From assembly GCA_047973085.1 (NCBI GenBank), contig JBKEBI010000037.1, positions 1 to 15,791 on the forward strand: a DNA stretch of 15,791 nt, in the 5' to 3' direction. This document shows, one piece after another, positions 1 to 6,197 of this stretch. The notes under the pieces were generated by a model that did no database searches, was not told where the DNA came from, and saw only the letters and a program-made list of their open reading frames with translations. The DNA is from JBKEDG01 sp047973085 (GTDB taxonomy: Bacteria > Bacillota_I > Bacilli_A > JBKEDG01). Position 1 is the first letter of the stretch; each line of letters begins with the position of its first letter. Both the position numbers and the translations under genes were made by a program.

Positions 1-39
1 ATATTATACCAAGTAGAAGTAGAAATTTTAAGTGAATAA
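1..39 (+). CDS. 3' tail of an unidentified plus-strand gene (partial)
   Basis: The window opens in a reading frame encoding a dozen residues ending in VEVEILSE, then a TAA stop at 37-39. A plus-strand terminator at 120-146 would suit a gene ending here. Twelve codons are too few to identify a family, and the frame could be open by chance. Confidence 0.25.
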   Translation: MLYQVEVEILSE

Positions 40-90
40 CTAACAAAAAGACTCAATATTGCAATTTGTTGAAAACTCAAACATTAAAAA

Positions 91-118
91 AGACCATCGA
101 CTACTTTGTCGACAGTCT
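91..118 (-). terminator. Minus-strand intrinsic terminator
   Basis: On the minus strand AGAC, a CA/CA mismatch, then a TCGAC/GTCGA stem around a 6-base loop closes with GTCT and runs straight into six Ts (85-90). That is a good Rho-independent terminator for transcription arriving from the small-peptide unit at 327-478. It abuts the plus-strand terminator at 120-146, so together they insulate convergent transcripts. Confidence 0.6.
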
Positions 119-119
119 G

Positions 120-146
120 AAGCCACTGCATACACAGTGGCTTTTC
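120..146 (+). terminator. Plus-strand intrinsic terminator
   Basis: A 9-bp stem, AAGCCACTG (120-128) and CAGTGGCTT (135-143), with the 6-base loop CATACA, is followed by further Ts. It would end the gene whose tail is at 1-39. Its CCACTGC arm recurs in the terminator at 5902-5923 behind the ssb 3' half. Confidence 0.65.
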
Positions 147-151
147 TACTA

Positions 152-283
152 TTAACTCTCTTTATTTTTACTTTCATTATATAAAAATCCTATTTTCTTA
201 GCTACTTCACTAGAAATATTTCTCTCTTTATATAATATATGAAATTCATATTTTATATGTACTTTATTATAACAAAAGTTCAA
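152..283 (-). pseudogene. Short ORF remnant, unknown
   Basis: An open frame of about 43 codons ends at TAA 152-154, with the C-terminal stretch ISSEVAKKIGFLYNESK looking protein-like (amphipathic, mixed charge). The only possible start is a TTG at 283 without a ribosome binding site, and a TAG lies just upstream at 296-298. An extended -10 sequence (TGTTATAAT, 266-274) sits inside the frame. I read it as a decayed gene end rather than a working gene. A chance ORF cannot be excluded. Confidence 0.25.
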
Positions 284-286
284 ATA

Positions 287-335
287 AATAGCTTGCTATT
301 CTTGTATTAACAAGTAATAGCTTTTATTAAATAGC
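287..335. repeat. Cluster of AATAGC/GCTATT inverted repeats forming alternative hairpins
   Basis: Four copies of the same hexamer in alternating orientation lie at 287-292, 295-300 (inverted), 316-321 and 330-335. The pair 295-305/310-321 makes an 11-bp stem with a 4-base loop and one bulged T. On the plus strand it is followed by TTTT, so it resembles a terminator in that direction. The pair 287-292/295-300 is a competing hairpin. It starts just past the stop codon of the 20-residue peptide gene and would form the 3' end or a stabilising structure of that transcript. Confidence 0.5.
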
Positions 336-389
336 AAAATACTCTAAAAATAACTTAATAAGACTAAATATAAAATCTAAAATTTCCAT
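327..389 (-). CDS. 20-residue hydrophobic peptide (type I toxin-like or membrane-active)
   Basis: A tiny gene with all expression signals: ATG at 389, a perfect AAGGAGG (397-403) seven bases upstream, a consensus sigma-A promoter at 450-478 and a stem-loop (295-321) just after the TAA. The peptide starts MEILDFIFS and ends LFLEYFAI. It has hydrophobic residues broken by Glu2, Asp5, Lys12 and Glu16, giving an amphipathic or membrane-spanning helix. No family is recognised. Size and pattern recall type I toxin-antitoxin toxins and phenol-soluble-modulin-type peptides (Ile3, Ile7, Ile11-Lys12, Glu16 and Phe18 fall at the same places as in PSM-alpha1), but so short a match does not show homology. 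A weak plus-strand promoter-like pair (TTCATA at 245-250, TATAAC at 268-273) could drive an antisense RNA. A leader peptide is less likely because no gene follows in that direction. Confidence 0.5.
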   Translation of the reverse strand: MEILDFIFSLIKLFLEYFAI

Positions 390-449
390 TTGTAGGCCTC
401 CTTCCTTATTTTAAATATTTGTACTTATAATAAACAAGAACATAATCAT

Positions 450-478
450 ATTTTATATCATTTTTGTTTTATTGTCAA
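450..478 (-). promoter_or_regulatory. Sigma-A-type promoter of the 20-residue peptide gene
   Basis: TTGACA (473-478, minus strand), a 17-base spacer and TAAAAT (450-455) give an almost perfect housekeeping promoter. Transcription would start near 443, leaving a leader of about 55 bases before the ATG at 389. Confidence 0.65.
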
Positions 479-574
479 TATTAACTAAACTATTAGAATA
501 ACTATATACTTTTTATAAATATTGTAACTACATTTGTTTTCTAATAAGAATAAAATAAATTATGAAATGGGGTA

Positions 575-766
575 TTAAGATAAACCTATACGTATAACTA
601 TCGTAAAAAAAGGATTCACACTAACCCTAGCATGAACCCCAAATATAAATATTTTTCTAAAAAATAAACTTTGAACATTTTTATCTAAATTTACAAATTC
701 AATTTGATTTTTATTATGAATTATATCAATTAATTCAAGTAGTAGTAAATTTTTAAGCTTATAGAA
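575..766 (-). pseudogene. Start-less 63-codon open frame, possible gene remnant
   Basis: A minus-strand frame stays open for 63 codons between two TAA stops, unusual in such AT-rich DNA. The C-terminal stretch (VHARVSVNPFFTIVIRIGLS) looks like real protein. There is no ATG, GTG or TTG near its beginning and no ribosome binding site, so it cannot be an intact gene. It may be the relic of a membrane protein. I do not recognise it. The rest of 390-946 shows no further coding sequence apart from the promoter at 450-478. Confidence 0.2.
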
Positions 767-935
767 TTAATAATTATTTAAATTTTACTATATACAATTA
801 TGTTATATTTAATTTATAAAAATAGCATAGTGACACTTTATGAAAAATTGGTCTTAGTATAAAAATATTTTTATTGTATGCTAACACAATTACAAAACTG
901 CTTTAAATGCTTATTCGCTGTGAAATTTAATAAAT

Positions 936-941
936 AAGGAG
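936..941 (+). promoter_or_regulatory. Ribosome binding site of the beta-helix gene
   Basis: AAGGAG lies five bases before the ATG at 947 and fixes that start. It shows the disrupted gene once had a functional translation start. Confidence 0.7.
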
Positions 942-946
942 ATTAT

Positions 947-1536
947 ATGAATATTTATGTTGGTAATGATAAAGAATATCAAACTATTCAAGCAGCAGTT
1001 GATAGTTTGGGAGAAGTTATTTATGAAGATACTCATATTTATGTTGACTCAGGAATTTATAAGGAATATGTAAAAATGAGAAATAAACGTGGTTACACAA
1101 TAACGATCAGTGGTTCTAAAGATGGCGAATTGACAAATGTAAAAGGATTTGAAATACTTGATGTAAATTTGTATGGAGTGATACAATTACCGATGAACAA
1201 GCAGTAGTTAGATTTTCTAGATGTAATTATGCTTCTTTAGACAATCTTATTTTTGAAGGAAAGGCAAGAGAAGGAAATAACGGGCAAGGAATTTATACAG
1301 TAGAATTTGATGGTTCTATTGGAGCAATTCATAACAGCTATTTTAATAACCAGCTCACTTGTATATATGCTAAAAATGGCTCACAAATTAGAGTAGATGG
1401 AAATAATACTCATTCAAATAACCCAAGTAATTATTTTTTATTTTCTCAATCTGCTATTATTCATTATTTAGGAGGTGTTTCCTTACCTAGTGGAACTACT
1501 AATAAGGAATATAAGGCTGGAAGAATTTTTACTTAG
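947..1536 (+). pseudogene. Frameshifted right-handed beta-helix (phage tail/pectin-lyase-fold-like) gene
   Basis: The first frame (947-1207) encodes 86 residues beginning IYVGNDKEYQTIQAAVDSL, the opening of pectinesterase/pectin-lyase-fold and phage-tail beta-helix proteins, then DTHIYVDSGIYKEYV and a TISGS turn. It runs into TAG at 1205-1207. From about 1177 the protein continues in the -1 frame (TDEQAVVRFSRCNYASLDNLIFEG ... SIGAIHNSYFNNQL ... LPSGTTNKEYKAGRIF) to TAG at 1534-1536, with the same repeating beta-helix character. Together they would give about 196 residues, a plausible full length. The switch lies around 1165-1180, most simply a one-base deletion. No slippery heptamer is visible there, so programmed frameshifting is unlikely, though a sequencing error remains possible. 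Structural phage tail-spike relic or surface protein is the likely origin. No other phage genes are in view. Confidence 0.7.
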
Positions 1537-1564
1537 TTTATGTATAACATTTTAGTAACTTTGC

Positions 1565-1604
1565 AAAAGGAATGATTTGTTTTATAATCATTCCTTTTGT
1601 TTTG
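1565..1604 (+). terminator. Terminator after the beta-helix pseudogene
   Basis: A perfect 13-bp stem, AAAAGGAATGATT (1565-1577) with AATCATTCCTTTT (1586-1598), an 8-base loop and a T-rich tail forms a strong plus-strand terminator. It lies between convergent genes and may also help stop minus-strand rsgA transcripts, though the minus-side tail is poor in T. Confidence 0.8.
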
Positions 1605-1671
1605 TAAAATTAAAAATTATTTATAATTACTTAATACAAATTTATTTTTTTTTGTAAGATTAATAATAAAG

Positions 1672-2649
1672 TTACCTTCTCTTATATATTTTTTTCATTT
1701 TTTTACTATATTTTATCTTTTCACTTTTATTTACCTTACTATTAAAGTACATTTGTGTATCTATATACTTATGATATTCTTTTAAAAGTAATTCACTTAC
1801 ATTATTTTTAACATAACATCCATCTTCATCCTTATGAGTACAATCACGATACTTACACTTCTTAGACAATTTAATAATCTCATTAAAAAATGTACTTTCA
1901 TCATTTTCAACCCAGTTTATAAAAGTTCTCATACCTGGAATGTCTATAATGTTGAACTCCCCTATATTAAAAAGCTCACTGTGTGTTGTTGTATGCTTTC
2001 CCAAATTACTTTTGCTATTTACTTCCTTTGTCTTCATTACCTCTTCACCTATTAAAGTATTTAATAATGTTGACTTTCCAGCACCACTTTGTCCAATAAA
2101 TATACTTGTCTTATAATTTGTTAAAAGTAACTGAAACTTATTAATGTTTGCTCCTGTTATACTACTTAAAGACATAATGTCGATATCAGGAAATTTATTT
2201 TGCCAATATTTAGTATTAATATCATTTAAATCATTTTTTGTAAAAATAAGTATTGTGGGAAAGTTCTTAGTAAAAGTTAATATAGAGTATAATAATTTTT
2301 CATTAACATTGTCACTTGGCATAAAAACTACTGCTGAATCTATATTTGCGGCGATTACTTGATTAGTTACTCTTCTATCAACAACTTTTCTTTCAAGCTT
2401 ATTTTTTCTCGGTAAAATTTTTACTATAATATTTTCATTTATTAAAACCCAATCACCAATAGTTGGTATATCATCATACATGTACATTTTATTAAGAATA
2501 ATACAATCTACTTTACTATTTGCAGTTTGAACTTTAAACAATCCCTTTACAACCTTTACAACCCTTCCTAATTCTCCATCTAAATTACATTCTTGAACAT
2601 AAAAGTCAATTATTTCATCATACCCATACCTGCATAATTCTTCGTTCAT
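1672..2649 (-). CDS. rsgA: RsgA/YjeQ-type circularly permuted GTPase (second, paralogous type)
   Basis: The 325-residue protein belongs to the ribosome small-subunit-dependent GTPases that act in late 30S maturation. The permuted G-motif order is visible: G4 TKND (137-140), G5-like SSITG (162-166), P-loop GQSGAGKST (186-194), G2 GKHTTTH (217-223), G3 DIPGM (236-240). These are followed by the zinc cluster Cys265, Cys270, His272, Cys278 and a very basic tail. An N-terminal OB-fold occupies about residues 25-80. The opening RYGYDEI resembles the 'YGW' opening of the longer paralogous subfamily, rather than the standard RsgA of about 298 residues encoded near ribosome or stk genes. So the genome probably carries another, canonical copy. 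Start: ATG with AGGGAGG four bases upstream. It is a single-gene unit with its own promoter at 2721-2750. Its specific role as a paralog is unknown. Confidence 0.9.
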   Translation of the reverse strand: MNEELCRYGYDEIIDFYVQECNLDGELGRVVKVVKGLFKVQTANSKVDCIILNKMYMYDDIPTIGDWVLINENIIVKILPRKNKLERKVVDRRVTNQVIAANIDSAVVFMPSDNVNEKLLYSILTFTKNFPTILIFTKNDLNDINTKYWQNKFPDIDIMSLSSITGANINKFQLLLTNYKTSIFIGQSGAGKSTLLNTLIGEEVMKTKEVNSKSNLGKHTTTHSELFNIGEFNIIDIPGMRTFINWVENDESTFFNEIIKLSKKCKYRDCTHKDEDGCYVKNNVSELLLKEYHKYIDTQMYFNSKVNKSEKIKYSKKMKKIYKRR

Positions 2650-2720
2650 AATACCTCCCTATTCATAATACACTAATTGAATTATCAAATGTCTTTTATT
2701 ACTATATGATATTTATTATA

Positions 2721-2750
2721 ATTATATTTGATTTTAACTATATATTTCAA
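2721..2750 (-). promoter_or_regulatory. Promoter of the RsgA-like gene
   Basis: TTGAAA (2745-2750), an 18-base spacer and TATAAT (2721-2726) on the minus strand. The leader to the ATG at 2649 would be about 65 bases. The remaining gap up to 2865 holds only a short start-less hydrophobic frame ending at 2751, which I treat as noise or a relic. Confidence 0.55.
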
Positions 2751-2865
2751 TCATCTACTTTTAAAGAATACCACTAAAATTGTTAATATTAATATACCAA
2801 TTCTTGATACAGTACCACCTTACTAGATTTAACAACAATATCAATTAACACACAATTTTATTTTA

Positions 2866-4056
2866 TCAATTATATAAATTCTTTTGTAAGAACTTATATA
2901 TTATAATTATAACTACGCTACCTAATACTGTATAAATTATCATAGCAACTTTAACGCCAATTACTTCAGAAATAAAACCAGCTACAAAAGTTGAAAAAGG
3001 TAATGGTAAAAGCATGATAGATCCTAAAACACCAAATACCAAACTTTGCTTTGATATCTCTATTTCTTTTTGCAAAAATGTTATAAACCTAATTCCTACT
3101 ATAACACCTGCTATACCTAAATAAAACATTGATGAATTATAAATCAGCATGAATACTATCAAGTTATATTTAAAAAATATTAAATATATTGGTAAAAGGG
3201 ATAAAAATAGTAATATTGAGGTTAAAATAAAAGTATAATGTTTTATATTGGTTTCTTTTAATCTAGTGTTAAAAATACTTCCAACACCTCCACCCAAAAT
3301 ACAAATACTTAGTCCCATAGACATATAGTTTATATTAATGTCTATTTCACTAGAAAAAAGTCCAGGTAAAAAAAGTTCATCAATTGGGCTAATTGCTATA
3401 TTGTAAACTAGAAAAATCATTATTATTGCTCTTAACTTTTTATTTTTGTATATAAAATTTATAGCGTGAAGCAAATTTTTTATTAATCCAAATTCATAGT
3501 CAGAAGTTGATAATTGAATCTTTTCTAAAATAGTTTCCATAAGTGCAGAAATTAAAAATGATATTCCATTGATAATTAAAATTATTTTAAATCCAAAACT
3601 ATCATACACAAAAATTCCTATTATAGGTGCTAAAAACATAGATAATTGGTCTAGAAACTCCTTTTTAGAGTTTAATTCAAGCAAATCATTAGGAAATTTA
3701 TTAGAAACATATAAATTGGAGGAAATGCTAAACACTACATTCATAATTTCTAATAAAACAAACAGTATCACTATAAAAATAAATGATTTTTCATTAAGCA
3801 AAACACTTAAAGTCAAACATATTACACTCGATATAAAATCGCTTAATATCATAGTTATTTTAGGAGAAATATTCTTTAAATAATTACCAGCTATAGGTGA
3901 TACAATTACACGAGCGCATAATATTAAAGTAAATAGCAAGCCTAACTTTACATATCCAAATTCTTGATCAATGAAATATAGCGAAACTACAGCAAGTAAT
4001 ATTGTATTCCCAAAAAAGGAAACAAACCTTGATATTAAAAAATTAATCTTATTCAT
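2866..4056 (-). CDS. MFS transporter, 12-helix efflux-type
   Basis: A 396-residue, very hydrophobic protein with about twelve predicted membrane helices in two halves joined by a charged loop (about residues 180-215, ETILEKIQLSTSDYEF...). That is the layout of major facilitator superfamily exporters of the DHA3/MefA-like group. The conserved small-residue and basic loop between helices 2 and 3 is recognisable but weak, so the substrate cannot be told. Start: ATG 4056 is preferred over a GTG two codons upstream because GAGAGG (4063-4068) lies a good six bases before it. The gene follows a remnant ORF (4069-4239) and the ClbS/DfsB gene in the same direction and may be co-transcribed with them. 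A link to toxin or drug export is inference only. Confidence 0.8.
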   Translation of the reverse strand: MNKINFLISRFVSFFGNTILLAVVSLYFIDQEFGYVKLGLLFTLILCARVIVSPIAGNYLKNISPKITMILSDFISSVICLTLSVLLNEKSFIFIVILFVLLEIMNVVFSISSNLYVSNKFPNDLLELNSKKEFLDQLSMFLAPIIGIFVYDSFGFKIILIINGISFLISALMETILEKIQLSTSDYEFGLIKNLLHAINFIYKNKKLRAIIMIFLVYNIAISPIDELFLPGLFSSEIDININYMSMGLSICILGGGVGSIFNTRLKETNIKHYTFILTSILLFLSLLPIYLIFFKYNLIVFMLIYNSSMFYLGIAGVIVGIRFITFLQKEIEISKQSLVFGVLGSIMLLPLPFSTFVAGFISEVIGVKVAMIIYTVLGSVVIIIIYKFLQKNLYN

Positions 4057-4068
4057 GAACACCTCTCA

Positions 4069-4239
4069 TTAAATATACTGATACAATTCATTTATATTGT
4101 CAATACATATAGTTTTATTTATTTTAAATAATTCAACAGCATATTTACCATAATATTTATCTCTGCTTATTAGGTACTCAAGTCCATATTTATTAAGGTT
4201 GGTGATATTATCAGTTTTTTCAAATAATAAACTACATTT
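4069..4239 (-). pseudogene. Remnant ORF, C-terminal part of an unknown protein
   Basis: About 56 codons open from a TGA at 4240-4242 to TAA at 4069-4071, with no start codon near its beginning. The peptide (LNKYGLEYLISRDKYYGKY... ending ICIDNINELYQYI) has convincing protein character and appears to be the C-terminus of some longer protein. Its 5' end overlaps the DUF3781 fragment in another frame, so a deletion seems to have joined the ends of two genes. I cannot name the family. Confidence 0.45.
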
Positions 4240-4328
4240 TCAGTTTCTAATTTTAGATTTCTCTTTATTCTTACAACTCCAAGTTCAGTAGTATGAACAC
4301 TATCAATATTATTAATTAGTTGTTTCAT
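4170..4328 (-). pseudogene. Truncated DUF3781-family gene
   Basis: A 52-codon frame starts at ATG 4328, overlapping the last codons of the ClbS/DfsB gene in a different frame (translational coupling), with AAGG about seven bases upstream. Residues 1-40 (NNIDSVHTTELGVVRIKRNL then ETENVVYYLKK) match my memory of the N-terminal half of DUF3781 proteins, which carry the signature NIDKVHTTELG.xRIKxNL. The conserved C-terminal half (roughly KGKNWY...TINAYSYTIITAHK) is missing. It is replaced by unrelated sequence and TAATAA at 4167-4172. Normal members are around 75-90 residues, so this is a 3'-truncated gene whose downstream part was lost in a deletion joining it to the remnant at 4069-4239. The function of the family is unknown. 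Confidence 0.6.
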
Positions 4329-4863
4329 TTTTCAACCTTCTTTTGTGTGCTTTTAATTTCTTTATTGCCCATTCATAGTGACTAGATGTGGCACTTACAA
4401 AGTACGATCCAAGAGTACTACCTCCTACCCAATCAAAACTATCTTTTGTAAATAATTCCTCACTTGTAAACTTCTCAACTAATTCTAAAATATCATTATG
4501 TGATTTTATAAATATTTGTTTAGCTTTATCTAAATCTGTTTGTTGATGTTTCTTCCAAAACTCAACATTCATATCACCATATGTTTTCCAATTATACGGA
4601 CTAGGTAAAAATGATACTTTATTTCCCTTTAAATTATTTTGTACCCAATTTAATACAAGTTGATGCCATTCATATAAATGAATATAAACATCTCTTAAAT
4701 TTTTATCTCTATTCCAATGTGCCTCACACTTCCTTTCATCATTTGAGAAATCAAATGGTTCATTTAATTCATTTTCTGACATAGTTTTTATTAATTCATT
4801 CAGTTTATCATAATTAGTTAATGCATTTTTAATTAAATCTGCTTTTGTTGTTGCTCTAGCCAT
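4312..4863 (-). CDS. ClbS/DfsB family (DUF1706) four-helix-bundle protein
   Basis: The full-length 183-residue protein matches the family throughout: the MARATTKADLI opening, EAHWNRDKNLRDVYIHLYEWHQLVLNW (residues 48-73), YNWKTYGDMN (90-99), and the C-terminal GSYFVSATSSHYEWA segment (152-166) with the nearby KAHKRR. The fold is DinB-like. The E. coli relative ClbS protects its producer from colibactin by hydrolysing the cyclopropane warhead. The role of Bacillota relatives is not established, and no genotoxin cluster is visible here. The start is set by GAGGAGG (4872-4878) before ATG 4863. A WYL-type regulator lies directly upstream in the same direction, with a palindrome in the interval, so local transcriptional control is likely. 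The gene's 3' end overlaps the DUF3781 fragment. Confidence 0.85.
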   Translation of the reverse strand: MARATTKADLIKNALTNYDKLNELIKTMSENELNEPFDFSNDERKCEAHWNRDKNLRDVYIHLYEWHQLVLNWVQNNLKGNKVSFLPSPYNWKTYGDMNVEFWKKHQQTDLDKAKQIFIKSHNDILELVEKFTSEELFTKDSFDWVGGSTLGSYFVSATSSHYEWAIKKLKAHKRRLKNETTN

Positions 4864-4893
4864 ATTTTAGACCTCCTCTTAAATTATAGTTTA

Positions 4894-4902
4894 AGTATAG
4901 CA
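4894..4902 (-). promoter_or_regulatory. Extended -10 promoter of the ClbS/DfsB gene
   Basis: TGCTATACT on the minus strand is a TGn-type extended -10. A further TATAAT lies at 4883-4888. The best TTGACA (4922-4927) is too far away (22 bases from TATACT) for a standard promoter, so the -35 contact would be weak. The palindrome at 4912-4926 lies just upstream. Confidence 0.4.
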
Positions 4903-4911
4903 ATCATATGC

Positions 4912-4926
4912 TGACATCTTATGTCA
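4912..4926. promoter_or_regulatory. Perfect palindrome TGACAT-CTT-ATGTCA, candidate operator
   Basis: Six-base arms around a 3-base spacer overlap the stop codon of the WYL regulator gene and the -35 zone of the ClbS/DfsB promoter. The position fits an operator for a dimeric regulator, most simply the adjacent WYL protein. Its half site TGACA also occurs in the palindrome in front of the split ssb gene. Confidence 0.4.
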
Positions 4927-5820
4927 ACTTTTATTTTTTAAATATATTTTATATGCTTCTTTCCTAAGAATTTCTTTTAAATGTAATGGTTCAATAACTT
5001 CTACCATATCTCCAAATGAAAGTAAATAGCTTACAAGATAAGAATCTTGTGGCATAGTTGCAGATACTATTAAATCCCCATTTTCTTGGACAGTTATTTG
5101 CATATTTGCAAATTCATCATAAACTCTATATGCTATTGTTTTAGAAAAGTATAAAATTATTTTGTCATATTTAAAAGTTTGTTCATAGTCTATTCTTGGA
5201 TAAGTAGTAGGAATAAATATTTCTTTAGTTAATTTTATTTCAATAATTCTATTAAACTTGAAAAGTCGAAAATCTTTTGATTTACTACAATAACTTTTAA
5301 TATACCATTCTTTAGATTTATAAAAAAACTTTAGAGGATTAATATTTCTTTTGCTTTTAATACCATAAGAATTAACATATATAATATCAATACAAATATT
5401 ATTTAAAATAGCATGCTTTATTAGTTCAAACTTTTCATTATCAAAAGTTGTATGTCCAAAGCGAGAAAAATCCACTTCAAACCAGCTATCATACTTAACG
5501 TTAAATAATGATGATATCTTAGCAAGTAATTGTTGATTATTAATATTACCAGTAGCAGCCAAACTTTGCAGTGATGACAACATTTCTTTCTTCTCAACTT
5601 CAGAAAAAATAATTTTGTCTAATGTGAAACCATCTAGTAAAGATATTCCACCATTTCTTTCTGATTCAGTGTAAATAGGAATTCCTGCTGCACTAAGTAC
5701 ATCGATATCTCTGTAAATTGTTCTAACTGAAACTTCGAATTGTGATGCTAATTCTTTTGCAGTGACTTGTTTATTATTAATCAAATAATATACTATTTCA
5801 AATAATCTGCTTTTATTCAT
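4924..5820 (-). CDS. HTH-WYL transcriptional regulator (YafY/DeoR-like)
   Basis: A complete 298-residue regulator. Residues 1-60 form an HTH_11/DeoR-like winged helix (MNKSRLFEIVYYLINNK then LASQFEVSVRTIYRDIDVLSAAGIPI and NGGISL). A WYL domain spans about 138-205, with its signature as EWYI (171-174) and the FRLFKFNRI strand (184-192), followed by a WCX-type C-terminal extension (about 215-295). Such proteins bind DNA as dimers and use the WYL domain to sense ligands, often nucleic acid or small molecules. Start: ATG with GAGGTG five bases before it; TGATATAAT at 5845-5853 is its promoter. The next gene downstream encodes the ClbS/DfsB protein, the probable target. Activator or repressor cannot be told from sequence. 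Confidence 0.9.
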   Translation of the reverse strand: MNKSRLFEIVYYLINNKQVTAKELASQFEVSVRTIYRDIDVLSAAGIPIYTESERNGGISLLDGFTLDKIIFSEVEKKEMLSSLQSLAATGNINNQQLLAKISSLFNVKYDSWFEVDFSRFGHTTFDNEKFELIKHAILNNICIDIIYVNSYGIKSKRNINPLKFFYKSKEWYIKSYCSKSKDFRLFKFNRIIEIKLTKEIFIPTTYPRIDYEQTFKYDKIILYFSKTIAYRVYDEFANMQITVQENGDLIVSATMPQDSYLVSYLLSFGDMVEVIEPLHLKEILRKEAYKIYLKNKS

Positions 5821-5844
5821 ATTATCACCTCGTGTATTATATAC

Positions 5845-5853
5845 ATTATATCA
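5845..5853 (-). promoter_or_regulatory. Extended -10 promoter of the WYL regulator gene
   Basis: TGATATAAT matches the extended -10 consensus exactly. No good -35 is seen 17 bases upstream. The leader would be about 18 bases and carries the GAGGTG ribosome binding site. Confidence 0.55.
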
Positions 5854-5901
5854 TATTGAAAAGAAGTAATATTTAATAAATATATTTAATTCATATAATT
5901 T

Positions 5902-5923
5902 AAAACCACTGCTATCGCAGTGG
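5902..5923 (-). terminator. Terminator of the split ssb gene
   Basis: A 7-bp stem CCACTGC/GCAGTGG (5906-5912 with 5917-5923) around a 4-base loop is followed on the minus strand by TTTT. It lies directly after the stop codon of the ssb 3' half, which marks that half as the original end of the gene. Confidence 0.75.
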
Positions 5924-5928
5924 CCCTT

Positions 5929-6113
5929 TTATTCTTCCTCTTCTTTATCTTTGTTTCTGTTGTATGATAAGAACGTTACTTTTTCTGCTACAACTTCACT
6001 TGCAGTTCTTTTCACATCTTCATACACATAACTTCTTGTTTGCAGTCTTCCTTTAACTCCTATAAGATCACCTTTCACACAATACTCTGCTGTTGACTTA
6101 GCAATGCCCTTTC
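5929..6113 (-). pseudogene. ssb: 3' half of a disrupted ssb gene (SsbB-like)
   Basis: From the glycine codon at 6106-6108 the frame encodes GIAKSTAEYCVKGDLIGVKG, then RLQTRSY and EVVAEKVTFLS. This is the second half of the single-stranded-DNA-binding OB-fold, including the KGD and GRLQTRSY strands, ending in an acidic KDKEEEE tail without the usual DDLPF tip. The only possible start, a TTG at 6120, has no ribosome binding site, and upstream codons do not continue SSB. The missing N-terminal half is found intact at 8762-8932, same strand, 2.65 kb upstream. Joining the two at WK|GIAK gives about 113 residues, the size of the tip-less SsbB type. The gene is therefore inactivated by an insertion. 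The cell must have another ssb, normally between rpsF and rpsR. Confidence 0.88.
6107..6113 (-). repeat. GAAAGGG at the left junction of the insertion
   Basis: The same seven bases occur at the other ssb break (8768-8774). The copies lie in different codon phase, so this may be a remodelled target duplication, microhomology or chance. Confidence 0.35.
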
Positions 6114-6114
6114 G

Positions 6115-6135
6115 TGTCAAGGTTATGTAGGTTTT
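6115..6135 (+). repeat. Left terminal inverted repeat of the R-M insertion
   Basis: TGTCA at 6115-6119 and ATGTAGGTTTT at 6125-6135 recur inverted at 8756-8760 and 8740-8750 with identical spacing: 16 of 21 positions match, the five mismatches all being in the middle. It lies just inside the left ssb break, as a transposon end would. Confidence 0.55.
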
Positions 6136-6197
6136 TAATATTTATTATTATGATATACATATATAACTATTTAAAATATAATCTAAAATAGTAATAA

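Noticed and set aside
947..1536. Programmed -1 frameshifting in the beta-helix gene
   Set aside because: No slippery heptamer and no downstream pseudoknot are seen at the overlap of the two frames.
2795..2820. AAGGTGGTAC on the minus strand resembling a T-box sequence
   Set aside because: Only part of the T-box core matches (AGGGTGGNACCGCG), there is no upstream specifier stem or downstream terminator, and the next gene is an RsgA GTPase, not an aminoacylation or amino-acid gene.
2751..2820. Short hydrophobic frame (IGILILTILVVFF) between the MFS and RsgA genes
   Set aside because: No start codon in frame, stops just upstream, and only about 23 codons; probably chance or a relic.
6120..6197. 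The 3' ssb fragment as a functional short protein starting at TTG 6120
   Set aside because: No ribosome binding site, half an OB-fold only, and the missing half is found at 8762-8932.
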